This document shows positions 36,264-45,341 of a DNA stretch of 64,000 nt, piece by piece. This DNA comes from an uncultured Lachnospiraceae bacterium (lineage in GTDB: Bacteria > Bacillota > Clostridia > Lachnospirales > Lachnospiraceae): positions 1-64,000 of the forward strand of contig CAJUSK010000030.1 in assembly GCA_910589075.1 (NCBI GenBank), read 5' to 3'. The first letter of the stretch is position 1. Each line of letters begins with the position of its first letter. Made by a program: the position numbers and the translations under genes. Under the pieces are notes generated by a model that searched no databases, was not told where the DNA came from, and saw nothing but the letters and a program-made list of their open reading frames with translations.

Positions 36264-36585
36264 AGGGCGACAGAACAGAAATACATCCGGTTTTTGATGG
36301 AAACAGCTTAGTGAATGTAAAGATGCAGATGGCTAACGTCTATTGTCATTATGGGATTCATTTGATACAATAATACAAAATCAATAGAGAGGCCTTCTGG
36401 CAAATTACAGATCCGTGTTGACGACACATATTTCTTTTTTTCAAATTTGAAATCGGCATTTGTGCAGATTTATCCGATAAATATATTTTATCGAAACAGA
36501 CCTTCAAGTCAAAAGCGATTTGGAGGTTTTTCATTCTCTGTTTTAATACTTAAAACTTGTCTTCATAGCGAAAGGAACACCCCAA
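36264..36585. other. AT-rich gap after the glycan locus, with a palindrome
   Basis: No ORF with a credible start fits these 322 bases. The composition drops sharply from the GC-rich gene before it. A palindrome pairs 36475-36481 with 36487-36493 (CGATAAA, five-base centre, TTTATCG) and could be an operator or hairpin. CTATTGTCAT at about 36339-36348 matches the end of the palindromic repeats found at 57376, 60118 and 63182, and may be a remnant. No clear promoter or terminator could be assigned. Confidence 0.4.
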
Positions 36586-37368
36586 ATGAACAACACCCAA
36601 ATCACCCAAATCGCCCTGGAACAATCCGCCAATGACTGCAACTGCAATCCGGCAGATTTTACGGCCGGTGAAAACCGTTTTTTCCCTTCCTCCGTTTCCG
36701 ACAAAGCCAAACGTTATCTGGAGCTGCCCCATATCTGTAACCTTGTATCCTATGGTTCCAATATTGTAACTACAGCGCAGGCACCCCTGCTTCCCGCATT
36801 ACGGCAGGTTATCAGCCACATGCCTCATATCGAACACTGCTTTGAAACGCCAGGGATATACGCCATTAACAATGTACTGGAGAAGGTACATGCAAAAATC
36901 TGCATTCAGTCCTCTTATTTCCTCCCGGATCCGGATGCAATCTGCCAGTTTCATGAGTCCTGCACATATGAGCTGCGTGTTTTGCAGCCGGAGGATTTTT
37001 CTCCTCTGTATATTTCCACATGGAGCAATGCACTGTGCGCAGACCGGAAAACTCTGGACAGACTGGCTGTAGGTGCATATGACAAAGGCCGCCTGGTGGG
37101 GCTGGCCGGATGCTCTGCCGACAGCGATACTATGTGGCAGATCGGTGTGGACGTCCTTCCCGCCTACAGGCGAAAGGGCATTGGGGCCATACTGACAAAC
37201 CGGCTGGCCAGGGAGACGTTTGACCGTGGGTATGTCCCCTTTTACTGTGCGGCATGGTCCAATGTAAAATCCGCTAAAAATGCCGTCCGCAGCGGTTTCC
37301 GTCCGGGCTGGGTTGAAGCTGCTGCGAAAAGTGATTTGTCTGTAAAACAGATGCTCCATGAAACATAA
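36586..37368 (+). CDS. GNAT-family N-acetyltransferase
   Basis: A 260-residue protein. Residues about 130-255 form a GNAT domain; the acetyl-CoA pyrophosphate loop is seen in VLPAYRRKGIGAIL, with the following helix and a YCAAWSNVKSAKNAV segment typical of motif B. Residues 1-125 are an extra N-terminal domain that I do not recognise, with conserved-looking Cys and His. It would acetylate an amine on a small molecule or protein. It stands alone, between the glycan locus and feoA, with AAAGG upstream of the ATG. Confidence 0.8.
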   Translation: MNNTQITQIALEQSANDCNCNPADFTAGENRFFPSSVSDKAKRYLELPHICNLVSYGSNIVTTAQAPLLPALRQVISHMPHIEHCFETPGIYAINNVLEKVHAKICIQSSYFLPDPDAICQFHESCTYELRVLQPEDFSPLYISTWSNALCADRKTLDRLAVGAYDKGRLVGLAGCSADSDTMWQIGVDVLPAYRRKGIGAILTNRLARETFDRGYVPFYCAAWSNVKSAKNAVRSGFRPGWVEAAAKSDLSVKQMLHET

Positions 37369-37468
37369 AGGGAGCTTCCATTGTTTTCCGGGATTGCGGC
37401 TGCGGGCATGAAGTGTTAAAATAGGAACCGGAAAAAGAATTGACAGAATTGCAGGCAGGAGACAACAG

Positions 37469-37711
37469 ATGACACTATATGACGGAATGGCAGGCGTTAC
37501 ATATCAGGTGGCAGGCGTGTTTGTGGAAGAAGCAGTGACCCGCAGACTGCAGGCCCTTGGAATTAACGATGGCACGCCTGTGAGGATTTTAAACCGAAAG
37601 AAAAAAGGCGCCATGATTATACAGGTGCGGGGTACCAGACTGGCCCTCGGCAGACATATTTCTTCCTGTATCGAAGTGAAGGAGCAGGAAACAGGGGAGA
37701 ATGCCTTATGA
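37469..37711 (+). CDS. feoA: FeoA family protein
   Basis: An 80-residue SH3-like FeoA protein. The LQALGINDGTPVRILNRK segment and the closing ALGRHISSCIEV strand match the family, which assists FeoB in ferrous iron uptake. The stop codon overlaps the feoB start (ATGA), so the two are co-translated. It is located 100 bases after the GNAT gene; no clear Fur box was found upstream. Confidence 0.88.
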   Translation: MTLYDGMAGVTYQVAGVFVEEAVTRRLQALGINDGTPVRILNRKKKGAMIIQVRGTRLALGRHISSCIEVKEQETGENAL

Positions 37712-39726
37712 CAGAAGCAAAGAAACAGATCCGGGTGGCATTTGTGGGGAATCCCAACTGTGGAAAGACCACCCTGTTTAATGCAGTTACGGGTTCCCGG
37801 TTGAAAGTGGCCAACTGGCCTGGCGTTACTGTGGAAAAAAAGGAAGGCTATGCGGAATATGAGGACTGCAGCCTGACCATTGTGGATACACCGGGCATTT
37901 ATTCTCTGACCTGTTATACAATAGAAGAAAAAGTAACAAGACAATGTGTCATGGATGATGCAGTGGATGTGATTGTAAACGTTGTGGATGCCTCTTCCCT
38001 GGAGAGGAATCTGTATCTGACTCTGCAGCTTCTGGAATTGGGGAAACCGGTGATTCTGGCGCTTAATATGATGGACATTGTGGAAGAGCGGGGGATGGAA
38101 ATCGACCTTCACAGATTGCCGGAAATGCTGGGCGGTATACCGGTGGTGCCCGTATCTGCGGCGAGACGGACCGGACTGGGGATTTTGCTCCATGCAGTGG
38201 TGCATCATTTCGAAGAAGGAGCCACAGGCAATGTTCTCACCTATGGGGAAGAAATCGAACACAAGATTGCCCGGCTGGAAGTGATGATGCAGGCCCGGTT
38301 TCCCAATCACGCCTGCATCAGATGGCATGCCATCAAGCTGCTGGAACAGGATGAGGATGTGATGAACGATCACCCCATGTCCGTTATGGATATTGTGGAA
38401 AAAAGCTATGAAAAGGAAATCATCCGGCAAAAATATGCCTATTTGGAAACGGTTGTTGCGGAAGTGCTTTTCCACAAGGAAAAAAAGGCGGCTTTTACAG
38501 ATCGAATCGACAGTGTGCTGACACATCCCGTTTGGGGTGTCCCTATATTTCTGTTAATTATGTGTTTCGTTTTTTTTATGACGTTTATGGTGGGGGATTT
38601 TCTCAAGGGAGGGTTTGAAAGTGCCCTGGGCTTTTTATCCGGGGAGGCAACACGCGGCCTGGTATTTGCAGGATGTGCGCCCTGGTTGATTTCTCTGATT
38701 GTGGATGGCATTATTGCCGGGGTGGGCGGTATCCTGACCTTTATCCCCAATATTGTCATACTGTTTCTGGCGCTGGCCATACTGGAGGACAGCGGCTATA
38801 TGTCCAGGGTGGCGTATGTGATGGATACGATGATGGGCAGGGCAGGGCTTTCCGGCAAGGCATTTCTTCCTATGGTATTGGGCTTTGGATGCAGCGTTCC
38901 TGCCATTATGGCCACACGTGCGCTGGAGACGGAACGGGACCGGAGAAAGACCATGCTGATTACGCCGTTTATGTCCTGCTCGGCCAGACTGCCTGTCTAC
39001 GTGTTGTTTTCGGATATGTTTTTTCCAAAATATCCCCATCTGGCCGCATTTTCCATGTATGCCATCGGTATGGCGGTGGCCATTCTCGTGGCACTGGCCA
39101 TGCGCGGGTGGGAAAAAGGCAGAGCAGGGAGCGGAGACTGTCTGTTGATCGAACTGCCGGAATATAAACGTCCCAATGGCCGGACCATTGGCATATATGT
39201 CTGGACAAAGTTAAAGGATTATCTGGAAAAAGCCGGGACGACGATTTTCATTGCTTCTATTATTATATGGTTTGTCCTGAATTTTGGTATACATGGTATG
39301 GTGGAGAACCCGGCGGACAGCTTTGGCGCCGTCCTGGGCAGGGGGCTGCTGCCTGTGCTGGCGCCTGCGGGGCTGGATATGTGGCAGATAGCGGTTGCGC
39401 TCATTTCCGGTATCTCTGCCAAGGAAGTGGTCGTGTCCAGCTTTGCGGTGCTCTTTGGCGTGGTCAACGCCAATTCGGAGGCGGGGATGGCGGCCATTAT
39501 GAACCATATCCATATGCAGAATCCGGACTTCGGCCCGGTGAACGCCTATGCCCTGATGGTATTCTGCCTGCTCTATGTGCCCTGTGCCGCTACCATTGGC
39601 ACGGTAAAAAAGGAGAGCGGTTCCTGGAAATTTACGGTGCAGATGGTATTGTTCCAGTTGTTCCTGGCCTGGCTGGGAGCCGTACTGGTATACCAGGCGG
39701 GCAGTTTGTTGTTTCCCACAGGATAA
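37708..39726 (+). CDS. feoB: Ferrous iron transporter FeoB
   Basis: A 672-residue membrane transporter for Fe2+. The N-terminal G domain has GNPNCGKTTLFN (G1, residues about 14-25), DTPG (G3) and NMMD (G4), followed by a helical guanine-dissociation region. The membrane part has the two Gate motifs GFGCSVPAIMATR and SGISAKEVVVSSF, each with the conserved Cys or Ser/Lys-Glu centre. Length is typical. It lies between feoA and an [FeFe] hydrogenase gene, whose iron-sulfur clusters would benefit from iron supply. Confidence 0.93.
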   Translation: MTEAKKQIRVAFVGNPNCGKTTLFNAVTGSRLKVANWPGVTVEKKEGYAEYEDCSLTIVDTPGIYSLTCYTIEEKVTRQCVMDDAVDVIVNVVDASSLERNLYLTLQLLELGKPVILALNMMDIVEERGMEIDLHRLPEMLGGIPVVPVSAARRTGLGILLHAVVHHFEEGATGNVLTYGEEIEHKIARLEVMMQARFPNHACIRWHAIKLLEQDEDVMNDHPMSVMDIVEKSYEKEIIRQKYAYLETVVAEVLFHKEKKAAFTDRIDSVLTHPVWGVPIFLLIMCFVFFMTFMVGDFLKGGFESALGFLSGEATRGLVFAGCAPWLISLIVDGIIAGVGGILTFIPNIVILFLALAILEDSGYMSRVAYVMDTMMGRAGLSGKAFLPMVLGFGCSVPAIMATRALETERDRRKTMLITPFMSCSARLPVYVLFSDMFFPKYPHLAAFSMYAIGMAVAILVALAMRGWEKGRAGSGDCLLIELPEYKRPNGRTIGIYVWTKLKDYLEKAGTTIFIASIIIWFVLNFGIHGMVENPADSFGAVLGRGLLPVLAPAGLDMWQIAVALISGISAKEVVVSSFAVLFGVVNANSEAGMAAIMNHIHMQNPDFGPVNAYALMVFCLLYVPCAATIGTVKKESGSWKFTVQMVLFQLFLAWLGAVLVYQAGSLLFPTG

Positions 39727-39802
39727 AAGCCTTGATTTTACAATCTCTTTATGTGAAAATAGAATATGAGCATAAAGACTGTACTTTGTGATGGAGGAGT
39801 GT

Positions 39803-41296
39803 ATGAGAGGAATTGAGACACAGGTCAGAAAAATCAGGAGACGTGTATTTAAGGAAATCGCGTCCCTTGCGTATCATTCGGAAAACCTGATTGACGATAT
39901 GGAAGCGCTGCCCTATAAGATTGTGGACCATCCGGAATCTATTTATCGGGAAAGTGTTTATCGGGAACGGGCGATTATCCGTGAGCAACTTCGTCTGGCA
40001 ATGGGATTGAGCCTGCGCCCGGAGAATGTTCCTGTGCATGTGACCCAGGGACTGGAAGAGAGCAATATTTCCGAGAAATATTATGAACCGCCGCTGATGC
40101 AGGTGATTCCTTCCGCCTGCAATGCCTGCCCGGTCAATGAATATGAAGTAACTAACAGATGCATGGGGTGTGTGGCGCATCCCTGCAACGAAGTCTGCCC
40201 CAAAGGTGCTATCACCATGGTCAACGGCAAGTCCTATATAGACCAGGACAAATGTATCAAATGCGGTAAATGTAAAGCTGTCTGCCCTTACGATGCCATA
40301 TCCCATCAGGTCAGGCCCTGTGCGGGTGCCTGTGGTGTGGGGGCCATCAAAAGCGATGAGTCGGGCAGAGCTGTTATAGATAATGAATTGTGTGTATCCT
40401 GTGGACAGTGCATGGTGAGCTGCCCCTTCGGCGCCATTGCGGACAAGTCTCAGATTTTCCAGTTGATCCGTGCCATGCAGTCCGGAAGAAAGATTATCGC
40501 CCAGGTTGCGCCTGCCTTTACAGGGCAGTTCGGTCCCAAAGTAACACCTGATATGTTAAAAACAGCCCTGAAAGAGCTGGGTTTTGCAGACGTATATGAG
40601 ACAGCTCTGGGTGCAGATCTGGGAGCTATGGCTGAAGCGCAACACTATGTGCATGAGGTGGCAACGGGCAATCTGCCTTTCCTGCTCACATCCTGCTGCC
40701 CGTCCTGGTCCATGCTGGCCAAGAAATATTTTCCGGAGACAATCAGCAATATCTCCAATGAACTGACTCCCATGGTGGCGACAGCGCGGATGATCAAACA
40801 GGAACATCCGGATTCCAGTGTGGTCTTTATCGGTCCCTGTGCTTCCAAAAAACTGGAAGCCTCCAGAAGAACCGTGCGGTCGGATGTGGATTTTGTCATC
40901 ACATTTGAAGAGCTGACAGGTATGTTTGAGGCCAAAGGTATCCTGCTGGATGAAATTGCGGCAATGGACGAGCTGAAAGGCGCTACCGGTGCCGGAAGAG
41001 GCTATGGAGTAGCCGGAGGCGTTGCAAGTGCTATCGAAGACTGTATCCGGGAATATTATCCGGATGTGGAAGTCAATATTGAGCATGCGGAGAGCCTTGC
41101 GGAATGCAAGAAGATGCTGATGCTGGCCAAAGTCGGGAAGAAAAAAGGCTGTCTTATCGAGGGAATGGCATGTCCCGGCGGCTGTGTGGCCGGTGCGGGC
41201 ACCAATATTCCTGTGGCGGCAGCCGCAAAAGAGGTGGGTAAATTCAAAGCGGCGGCAGAGCAGAAACTGCCGGTTCCCACAGAAACGGAGAATTGA
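39803..41296 (+). CDS. Monomeric [FeFe] hydrogenase
   Basis: A 497-residue soluble iron-only hydrogenase that interconverts protons and H2, probably with ferredoxin. After about 95 N-terminal residues comes a cysteine group (CNACPVNEYEV... CMGCVAHPCNEVCP), then two ferredoxin-type 4Fe-4S motifs (CIKCGKCKAVCP and CVSCGQCMVSCP). The H-cluster motifs are TSCCPSW (L1), GPCASKK (L2) and ACPGGCVAGAG (L3); L2 lacks the usual MPC start and L3 ends GAGTN rather than GGGQP, as in the group B monomeric enzymes common in gut anaerobes. Start placed at ATG 39803 behind GGAGG (5 bases); a GTG at 39788 is within or before this site. Confidence 0.88.
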   Translation: MRGIETQVRKIRRRVFKEIASLAYHSENLIDDMEALPYKIVDHPESIYRESVYRERAIIREQLRLAMGLSLRPENVPVHVTQGLEESNISEKYYEPPLMQVIPSACNACPVNEYEVTNRCMGCVAHPCNEVCPKGAITMVNGKSYIDQDKCIKCGKCKAVCPYDAISHQVRPCAGACGVGAIKSDESGRAVIDNELCVSCGQCMVSCPFGAIADKSQIFQLIRAMQSGRKIIAQVAPAFTGQFGPKVTPDMLKTALKELGFADVYETALGADLGAMAEAQHYVHEVATGNLPFLLTSCCPSWSMLAKKYFPETISNISNELTPMVATARMIKQEHPDSSVVFIGPCASKKLEASRRTVRSDVDFVITFEELTGMFEAKGILLDEIAAMDELKGATGAGRGYGVAGGVASAIEDCIREYYPDVEVNIEHAESLAECKKMLMLAKVGKKKGCLIEGMACPGGCVAGAGTNIPVAAAAKEVGKFKAAAEQKLPVPTETEN

Positions 41297-41297
41297 C

Positions 41298-42749
41298 ATG
41301 AAAAAGATCAGAACCAGATTTGCTCCCAGCCCCACAGGCCGTATGCATGTGGGGAACCTGCGGACGGCGCTGTATGCTTACCTGATTGCGAAGCATGCGG
41401 GCGGGGAGTTTATTCTGCGTATAGAGGATACAGATCAGGAACGTCTTGTGGAGGGTGCGGTGGACATTATCTACCGGACATTGGGTAAAACAGGATTGAT
41501 ACATGATGAAGGTCCGGATCTGGACGGCGGCGTGGGCCCGTATGTACAGAGCCAGCGGCAGGCCCAGGGACTGTATCTGCAGTATGCCAGAGAACTGATA
41601 GAGAAAGGGGAAGCCTACTATTGTTTCTGTGATAAAGAACGCCTGGCTTCTCTGACAAGGGTCGTGGAGGGAAAAGAGATCAATGTATATGACAAGCATT
41701 GCCTTTCCCTCTCAGAGGAGGAGATTGAAGCGAAGCTGGCGGCCGGTGTGCCCTATGTAATCCGGCAGAAGAATCCCACCACAGGAACGACTTCCTTCCA
41801 GGATGAGATATATGGGGAAATTACCGTAAACAATGATGAACTGGATGATATGATCCTGATAAAATCCGATGGCTATCCCACTTATAATTTTGCCAATGTG
41901 GTAGACGACCATCTGATGGGCATTACCCACGTGGTCAGAGGGAACGAATATCTCTCATCCTCCCCTAAATATAACCGCCTGTATGAAGCCTTTGGCTGGG
42001 AAGTGCCCATATATGTACACTGTCCCCTGATTACGGATGAAGAACACCACAAATTATCCAAACGGTGCGGGCATTCCTCTTATGAGGACTTGACAGAACA
42101 GGGCTTTCTGACGGAAGCGATTGTGAATTTTGTGGCCCTTCTGGGCTGGAGTCCGTCGGATAACCGGGAGATTTTCTCTCTGCAGGAGCTGACGGAAGCG
42201 TTTGACTATCACCACCTGTCCAAATCCCCGGCTGTTTTTGACTACACCAAATTGAAATGGATGAACGGAGAATATATCAAAGCCATGGAATTCGAGCCTT
42301 TCTGTGAGATGGCGCTGCCATATCTGAGAGAAGTGATTTCCAAAGACCTGGATCTGGCTAAAATTGCTGCCATGGTCAAAACAAGGATTGAAGTATTTCC
42401 CGATATCAGGGATATGGTGGACTTTTTTGAGGCATTACCGGAATATGATCCGGAGATGTATTGCCATAAGAAAATGAAAACCACAAAAGAATCCGCGCTG
42501 GAAGTGCTTGGGGAACTGGTTCCCATATTGGAAGCGCAGACAGATTACAGCAATGATGCACTGTATCAGACACTGTTGGCCTATGTGGAGAAAAAGGGCT
42601 GCAAGAATGGCTACGTGATGTGGCCGGTGCGGACAGCCGTATCCGGAAAGCAGATGACGCCGGCGGGCGCCACAGAGATTATGGAAATACTTGGGAAAGA
42701 GGAGTCCCTGGCACGGATTCGCAGAGGGATCGCACTGCTTGAAGGATAA
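41298..42749 (+). CDS. gltX: Glutamyl-tRNA synthetase
   Basis: A 483-residue class I aminoacyl-tRNA synthetase. TRFAPSPTGRMHVGNLRTAL is the N-terminal HIGH region (here MHVG) and HHKLSKRCGH is the KMSKS loop (KLSKR). The length and the absence of the GlnS C-terminal beta barrels support GltX. It charges tRNA-Glu, and in many Firmicutes also tRNA-Gln. The ATG at 41298 follows the hydrogenase stop almost directly. No T-box leader is present. Confidence 0.93.
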   Translation: MKKIRTRFAPSPTGRMHVGNLRTALYAYLIAKHAGGEFILRIEDTDQERLVEGAVDIIYRTLGKTGLIHDEGPDLDGGVGPYVQSQRQAQGLYLQYARELIEKGEAYYCFCDKERLASLTRVVEGKEINVYDKHCLSLSEEEIEAKLAAGVPYVIRQKNPTTGTTSFQDEIYGEITVNNDELDDMILIKSDGYPTYNFANVVDDHLMGITHVVRGNEYLSSSPKYNRLYEAFGWEVPIYVHCPLITDEEHHKLSKRCGHSSYEDLTEQGFLTEAIVNFVALLGWSPSDNREIFSLQELTEAFDYHHLSKSPAVFDYTKLKWMNGEYIKAMEFEPFCEMALPYLREVISKDLDLAKIAAMVKTRIEVFPDIRDMVDFFEALPEYDPEMYCHKKMKTTKESALEVLGELVPILEAQTDYSNDALYQTLLAYVEKKGCKNGYVMWPVRTAVSGKQMTPAGATEIMEILGKEESLARIRRGIALLEG

Positions 42750-44556
42750 CCTATGTAATTTTAACGCTTCTCAGCGGGAAGCTATCTGCCATGGCGCCGG
42801 ACCTGCACTTGTGCTTGCAGGTCCGGGCAGCGGCAAGACTACGGTACTGACCCGGCGTCTGAAATACCTGATTGATACCCTTCATATACCACCGGAGGTC
42901 ATTCTGGTGGTGACTTTTACGAAAGCTGCTGCCCGGGAAATGCAACAGCGGTTTCAGGCTCTGATGGAAACAGAGCTGCCTGTCCGATTTGGCACATTTC
43001 ATGCCATCTATTATCATATCCTGCGGGAATATTCCGGCAACAAACCCCTCACTCTGATACAGGAAACAGAGCAGTTGTCCTGTCTACGCCAGATTTTGTG
43101 TCATGAACAGATACAAACAGATCTTGCCCCTTCTTTTCTGGAAGTGATTGGCAGACTGAAAAATGGCCGGACACAGGAAGGCCCGTCCCCCATAGAGACT
43201 GTTTCCTGGGAACAGATAGGCCAGGTGTTTCAAATGTTTCGGCAGCGCTGCCAGGAAATGGGCAAACTGGATTTTGACGATATGGCCTATGAATGCCTGC
43301 AACTCTTTGAAAAAAGACCGGATGTTCTGAGAACATGGCAGAAACGGTGCCGGTATATTCTGGCAGATGAATATCAGGATGTTTCACCCATTCAGGAACA
43401 ACTGTTATCAGTGTTGGCACTGCCGGAAAACAATCTGTTTCTTGTAGGTGACGACGACCAGTCGATCTATGGTTTCCGGGGTGCGGGGCCGGAGAGTATG
43501 CTTTCTTTTCCTGACAAATATCCGAATGCCCGGCAGATCATTCTGGAAACCAATTATCGGTGCAGGCCGGGGATTATAGAAACCGCCGGAAAAAGTATTG
43601 CAGAAAATAAATATAGATTTAACAAAAAACAGATTCCGGCCAGAGAAAGTTCCGGCGTGCAGGAAGTGATATGCAGAGGATTTACAGACAGAGACAGGGA
43701 AAACCAGGAGATTTTGAATTTGTTACAGGATTTAAAGCGCCGGGGAAGCCTTTTGGGGATAGCGGTACTTTTTCGCAAACATGCGGATGGACAGGCTTTG
43801 GCCGGACTGCTGGAACGTTTCCGTATTCCCTGTATACGGGCGGAGCAGGGAAAAACGATAGCGGGACATTTTGTGACAGAAGACATAACCGCATATCTCA
43901 GGCTGATCAGCGGGGACCGGACAAGAAAAAACTTCTACAGGATTATGAACCGTCCTGTGCGGGGGATTGCCAGAGAGAGCTGCCGGGAAGAACAGGTGGA
44001 TTTTTACGGGCTGCGGGCATATCATTCTATGGAAACAGATGTTATGAATCAAATCCTCAGACTGGAACAGGACTGCCTGCGCGCAAAAGGCATGAGCTTG
44101 TATGCCGCCGTGATGTATATCAGAAAACGAATGGGCTATGAGACCTGGCTGCAATCCCAATACCAGGGCAGAGCGCTGGAAGCCCACAGGACAGTTTTGC
44201 TGCGCCTGCAGGAACTGGCAGGACAGACAGAAAATCTGAGCCAGTGGGAAAAGAACCTGGAACAGGACACTCGGAAAGCGGGAAAAACAGCCAGAGCAGA
44301 GAATCCCGGAGAAGGAGTCCGATTCATGACCTTCCACAGTTCCAAAGGACTGGAGTTTGACCATGTAATCATGCCTGATTTAAACGAAGGAACCGTTCCC
44401 CATAAGAAGGCTTCCACGGAAAAGGAACTGGAAGAGGAACGGAGAATGTTCTATGTAGGCATGACCCGTGCCAGAGAAAGACTGTACCTCTTTTACACAA
44501 CCGGAACAAAAGAAGAACCGGAGACACCGTCCCGGTTCCTGAAAATTCTTTTATAA
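42739..44556 (+). CDS. UvrD/PcrA-like ATP-dependent DNA helicase
   Basis: A 605-residue superfamily 1A helicase. Walker A is AGPGSGKTT near residue 27, VVTFTKAAA is motif Ia, ADEYQDVSPIQ is motif II, GDDDQSIYGFRGA is motif III, and MTFHSSKGLEFDHV and YVGMTRARERLYL are motifs V and VI. It unwinds DNA with 3' to 5' polarity in repair or recombination. It is shorter than UvrD and PcrA (about 720), lacking part of the C-terminus. I start it at the TTG at 42739, 11 bases inside gltX, since no ATG lies nearby; GAGGG is upstream. The start is uncertain. Confidence 0.88.
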   Translation: MKDNLCNFNASQREAICHGAGPALVLAGPGSGKTTVLTRRLKYLIDTLHIPPEVILVVTFTKAAAREMQQRFQALMETELPVRFGTFHAIYYHILREYSGNKPLTLIQETEQLSCLRQILCHEQIQTDLAPSFLEVIGRLKNGRTQEGPSPIETVSWEQIGQVFQMFRQRCQEMGKLDFDDMAYECLQLFEKRPDVLRTWQKRCRYILADEYQDVSPIQEQLLSVLALPENNLFLVGDDDQSIYGFRGAGPESMLSFPDKYPNARQIILETNYRCRPGIIETAGKSIAENKYRFNKKQIPARESSGVQEVICRGFTDRDRENQEILNLLQDLKRRGSLLGIAVLFRKHADGQALAGLLERFRIPCIRAEQGKTIAGHFVTEDITAYLRLISGDRTRKNFYRIMNRPVRGIARESCREEQVDFYGLRAYHSMETDVMNQILRLEQDCLRAKGMSLYAAVMYIRKRMGYETWLQSQYQGRALEAHRTVLLRLQELAGQTENLSQWEKNLEQDTRKAGKTARAENPGEGVRFMTFHSSKGLEFDHVIMPDLNEGTVPHKKASTEKELEEERRMFYVGMTRARERLYLFYTTGTKEEPETPSRFLKILL

Positions 44557-44598
44557 GATTAAGTCCCTGTCCCTGACACCACGGCTGCCAGGGAGAGA

Positions 44599-44922
44599 TT
44601 AACCCTCTTCGTCCTCCACAATCTCATCAAATTCCGCATTATCCAGGTATTCGTCAAAGACATCGGCAACAATTTCATATTCTGCCTCATCCTCGATATA
44701 GGTCAGTTCCGGTTCCGCATCCGGATTATTTTCATCTTCGTGGTAACGATAGAACCACACTTCTCCGTCCGTATTTTCTCCATTTTCATCCAGAGGAAGA
44801 AGGGCGATATAGTCCTGATTCTGCAGAGTCAGAATCGTAATAATGGCACAGACAACCTTAGAACCATCTTCCAGATCCAGTTCAACAGTCATCTCCTCGT
44901 CATTTTCCTTACTCCTACCCAT
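44599..44922 (-). CDS. DUF1292 family protein
   Basis: A 107-residue, very acidic protein of the DUF1292 family, common and short in Firmicutes, with unknown function. Typical features are the VTVELDLEDGSK-like opening, DYIALLPLDE, and a VWFYRYHED strand, then a long Glu/Asp tail. It is transcribed against its neighbours from its own promoter at 44961-44989. I place the start at 44922, where GGAAGG sits 8 bases upstream, rather than the in-frame start at 44955. Confidence 0.85.
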   Translation of the reverse strand: MGRSKENDEEMTVELDLEDGSKVVCAIITILTLQNQDYIALLPLDENGENTDGEVWFYRYHEDENNPDAEPELTYIEDEAEYEIVADVFDEYLDNAEFDEIVEDEEG

Positions 44923-44960
44923 GCATATACCTTCCTTTCGTAATCTTTTAAACATACCTC

Positions 44961-44989
44961 ATTGTACAAAAATATACCCCAAATGTAAA
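44961..44989 (-). promoter_or_regulatory. Sigma-A promoter of the DUF1292 gene
   Basis: On the minus strand TTTACA (44984-44989) and TACAAT (44961-44966) are 17 bases apart, close to consensus. Transcription would begin near 44954, about 30 bases before the start codon at 44922. Confidence 0.65.
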
Positions 44990-45341
44990 GCCCGATAAAA
45001 ACTATTGTACAAATTCGCATAAAATCATCGCGCCCATTCAGGACTTGTGGTATAATGTCCACGAAAGCAATGAGCAGTGCGAAACATGACAGAGACAAAC
45101 CGGCTGCTTGCAGACAGATTTGCCTCTGCCATGTTTCATAGGGCGAAGCCCGTGAGCGCAGGGGCCATGCCCCTGCGCGCCAGCACTGCGGAGTAAATCC
45201 CCCCACCCCCAGGCTTACAACGAACAAACCAACGAACAAACCAAATAAACCAGACAACCAAACAAAACAAACAAACCCAAAGGCAAAACCAGAAAACAAA
45301 CAATGGATTTTATTGACTTACTACGGAAAAGGAAGACAGCT
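44990..45341 (+). promoter_or_regulatory. Extended -10 promoter and structured leader of the GH13 gene
   Basis: TATAAT at 45051-45056 is preceded by TGG, giving an extended -10 site on the plus strand. Downstream are a long imperfect palindrome (about 45080-45101 against 45116-45138), a perfect hairpin (45156-45165 with 45169-45178, loop CAT), and an A/C-rich, nearly G-poor tract from about 45211 to 45303 built of ACAAAC-like units. Together they form an unusual leader of about 280 bases. No known riboswitch class was recognised. Confidence 0.45.
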
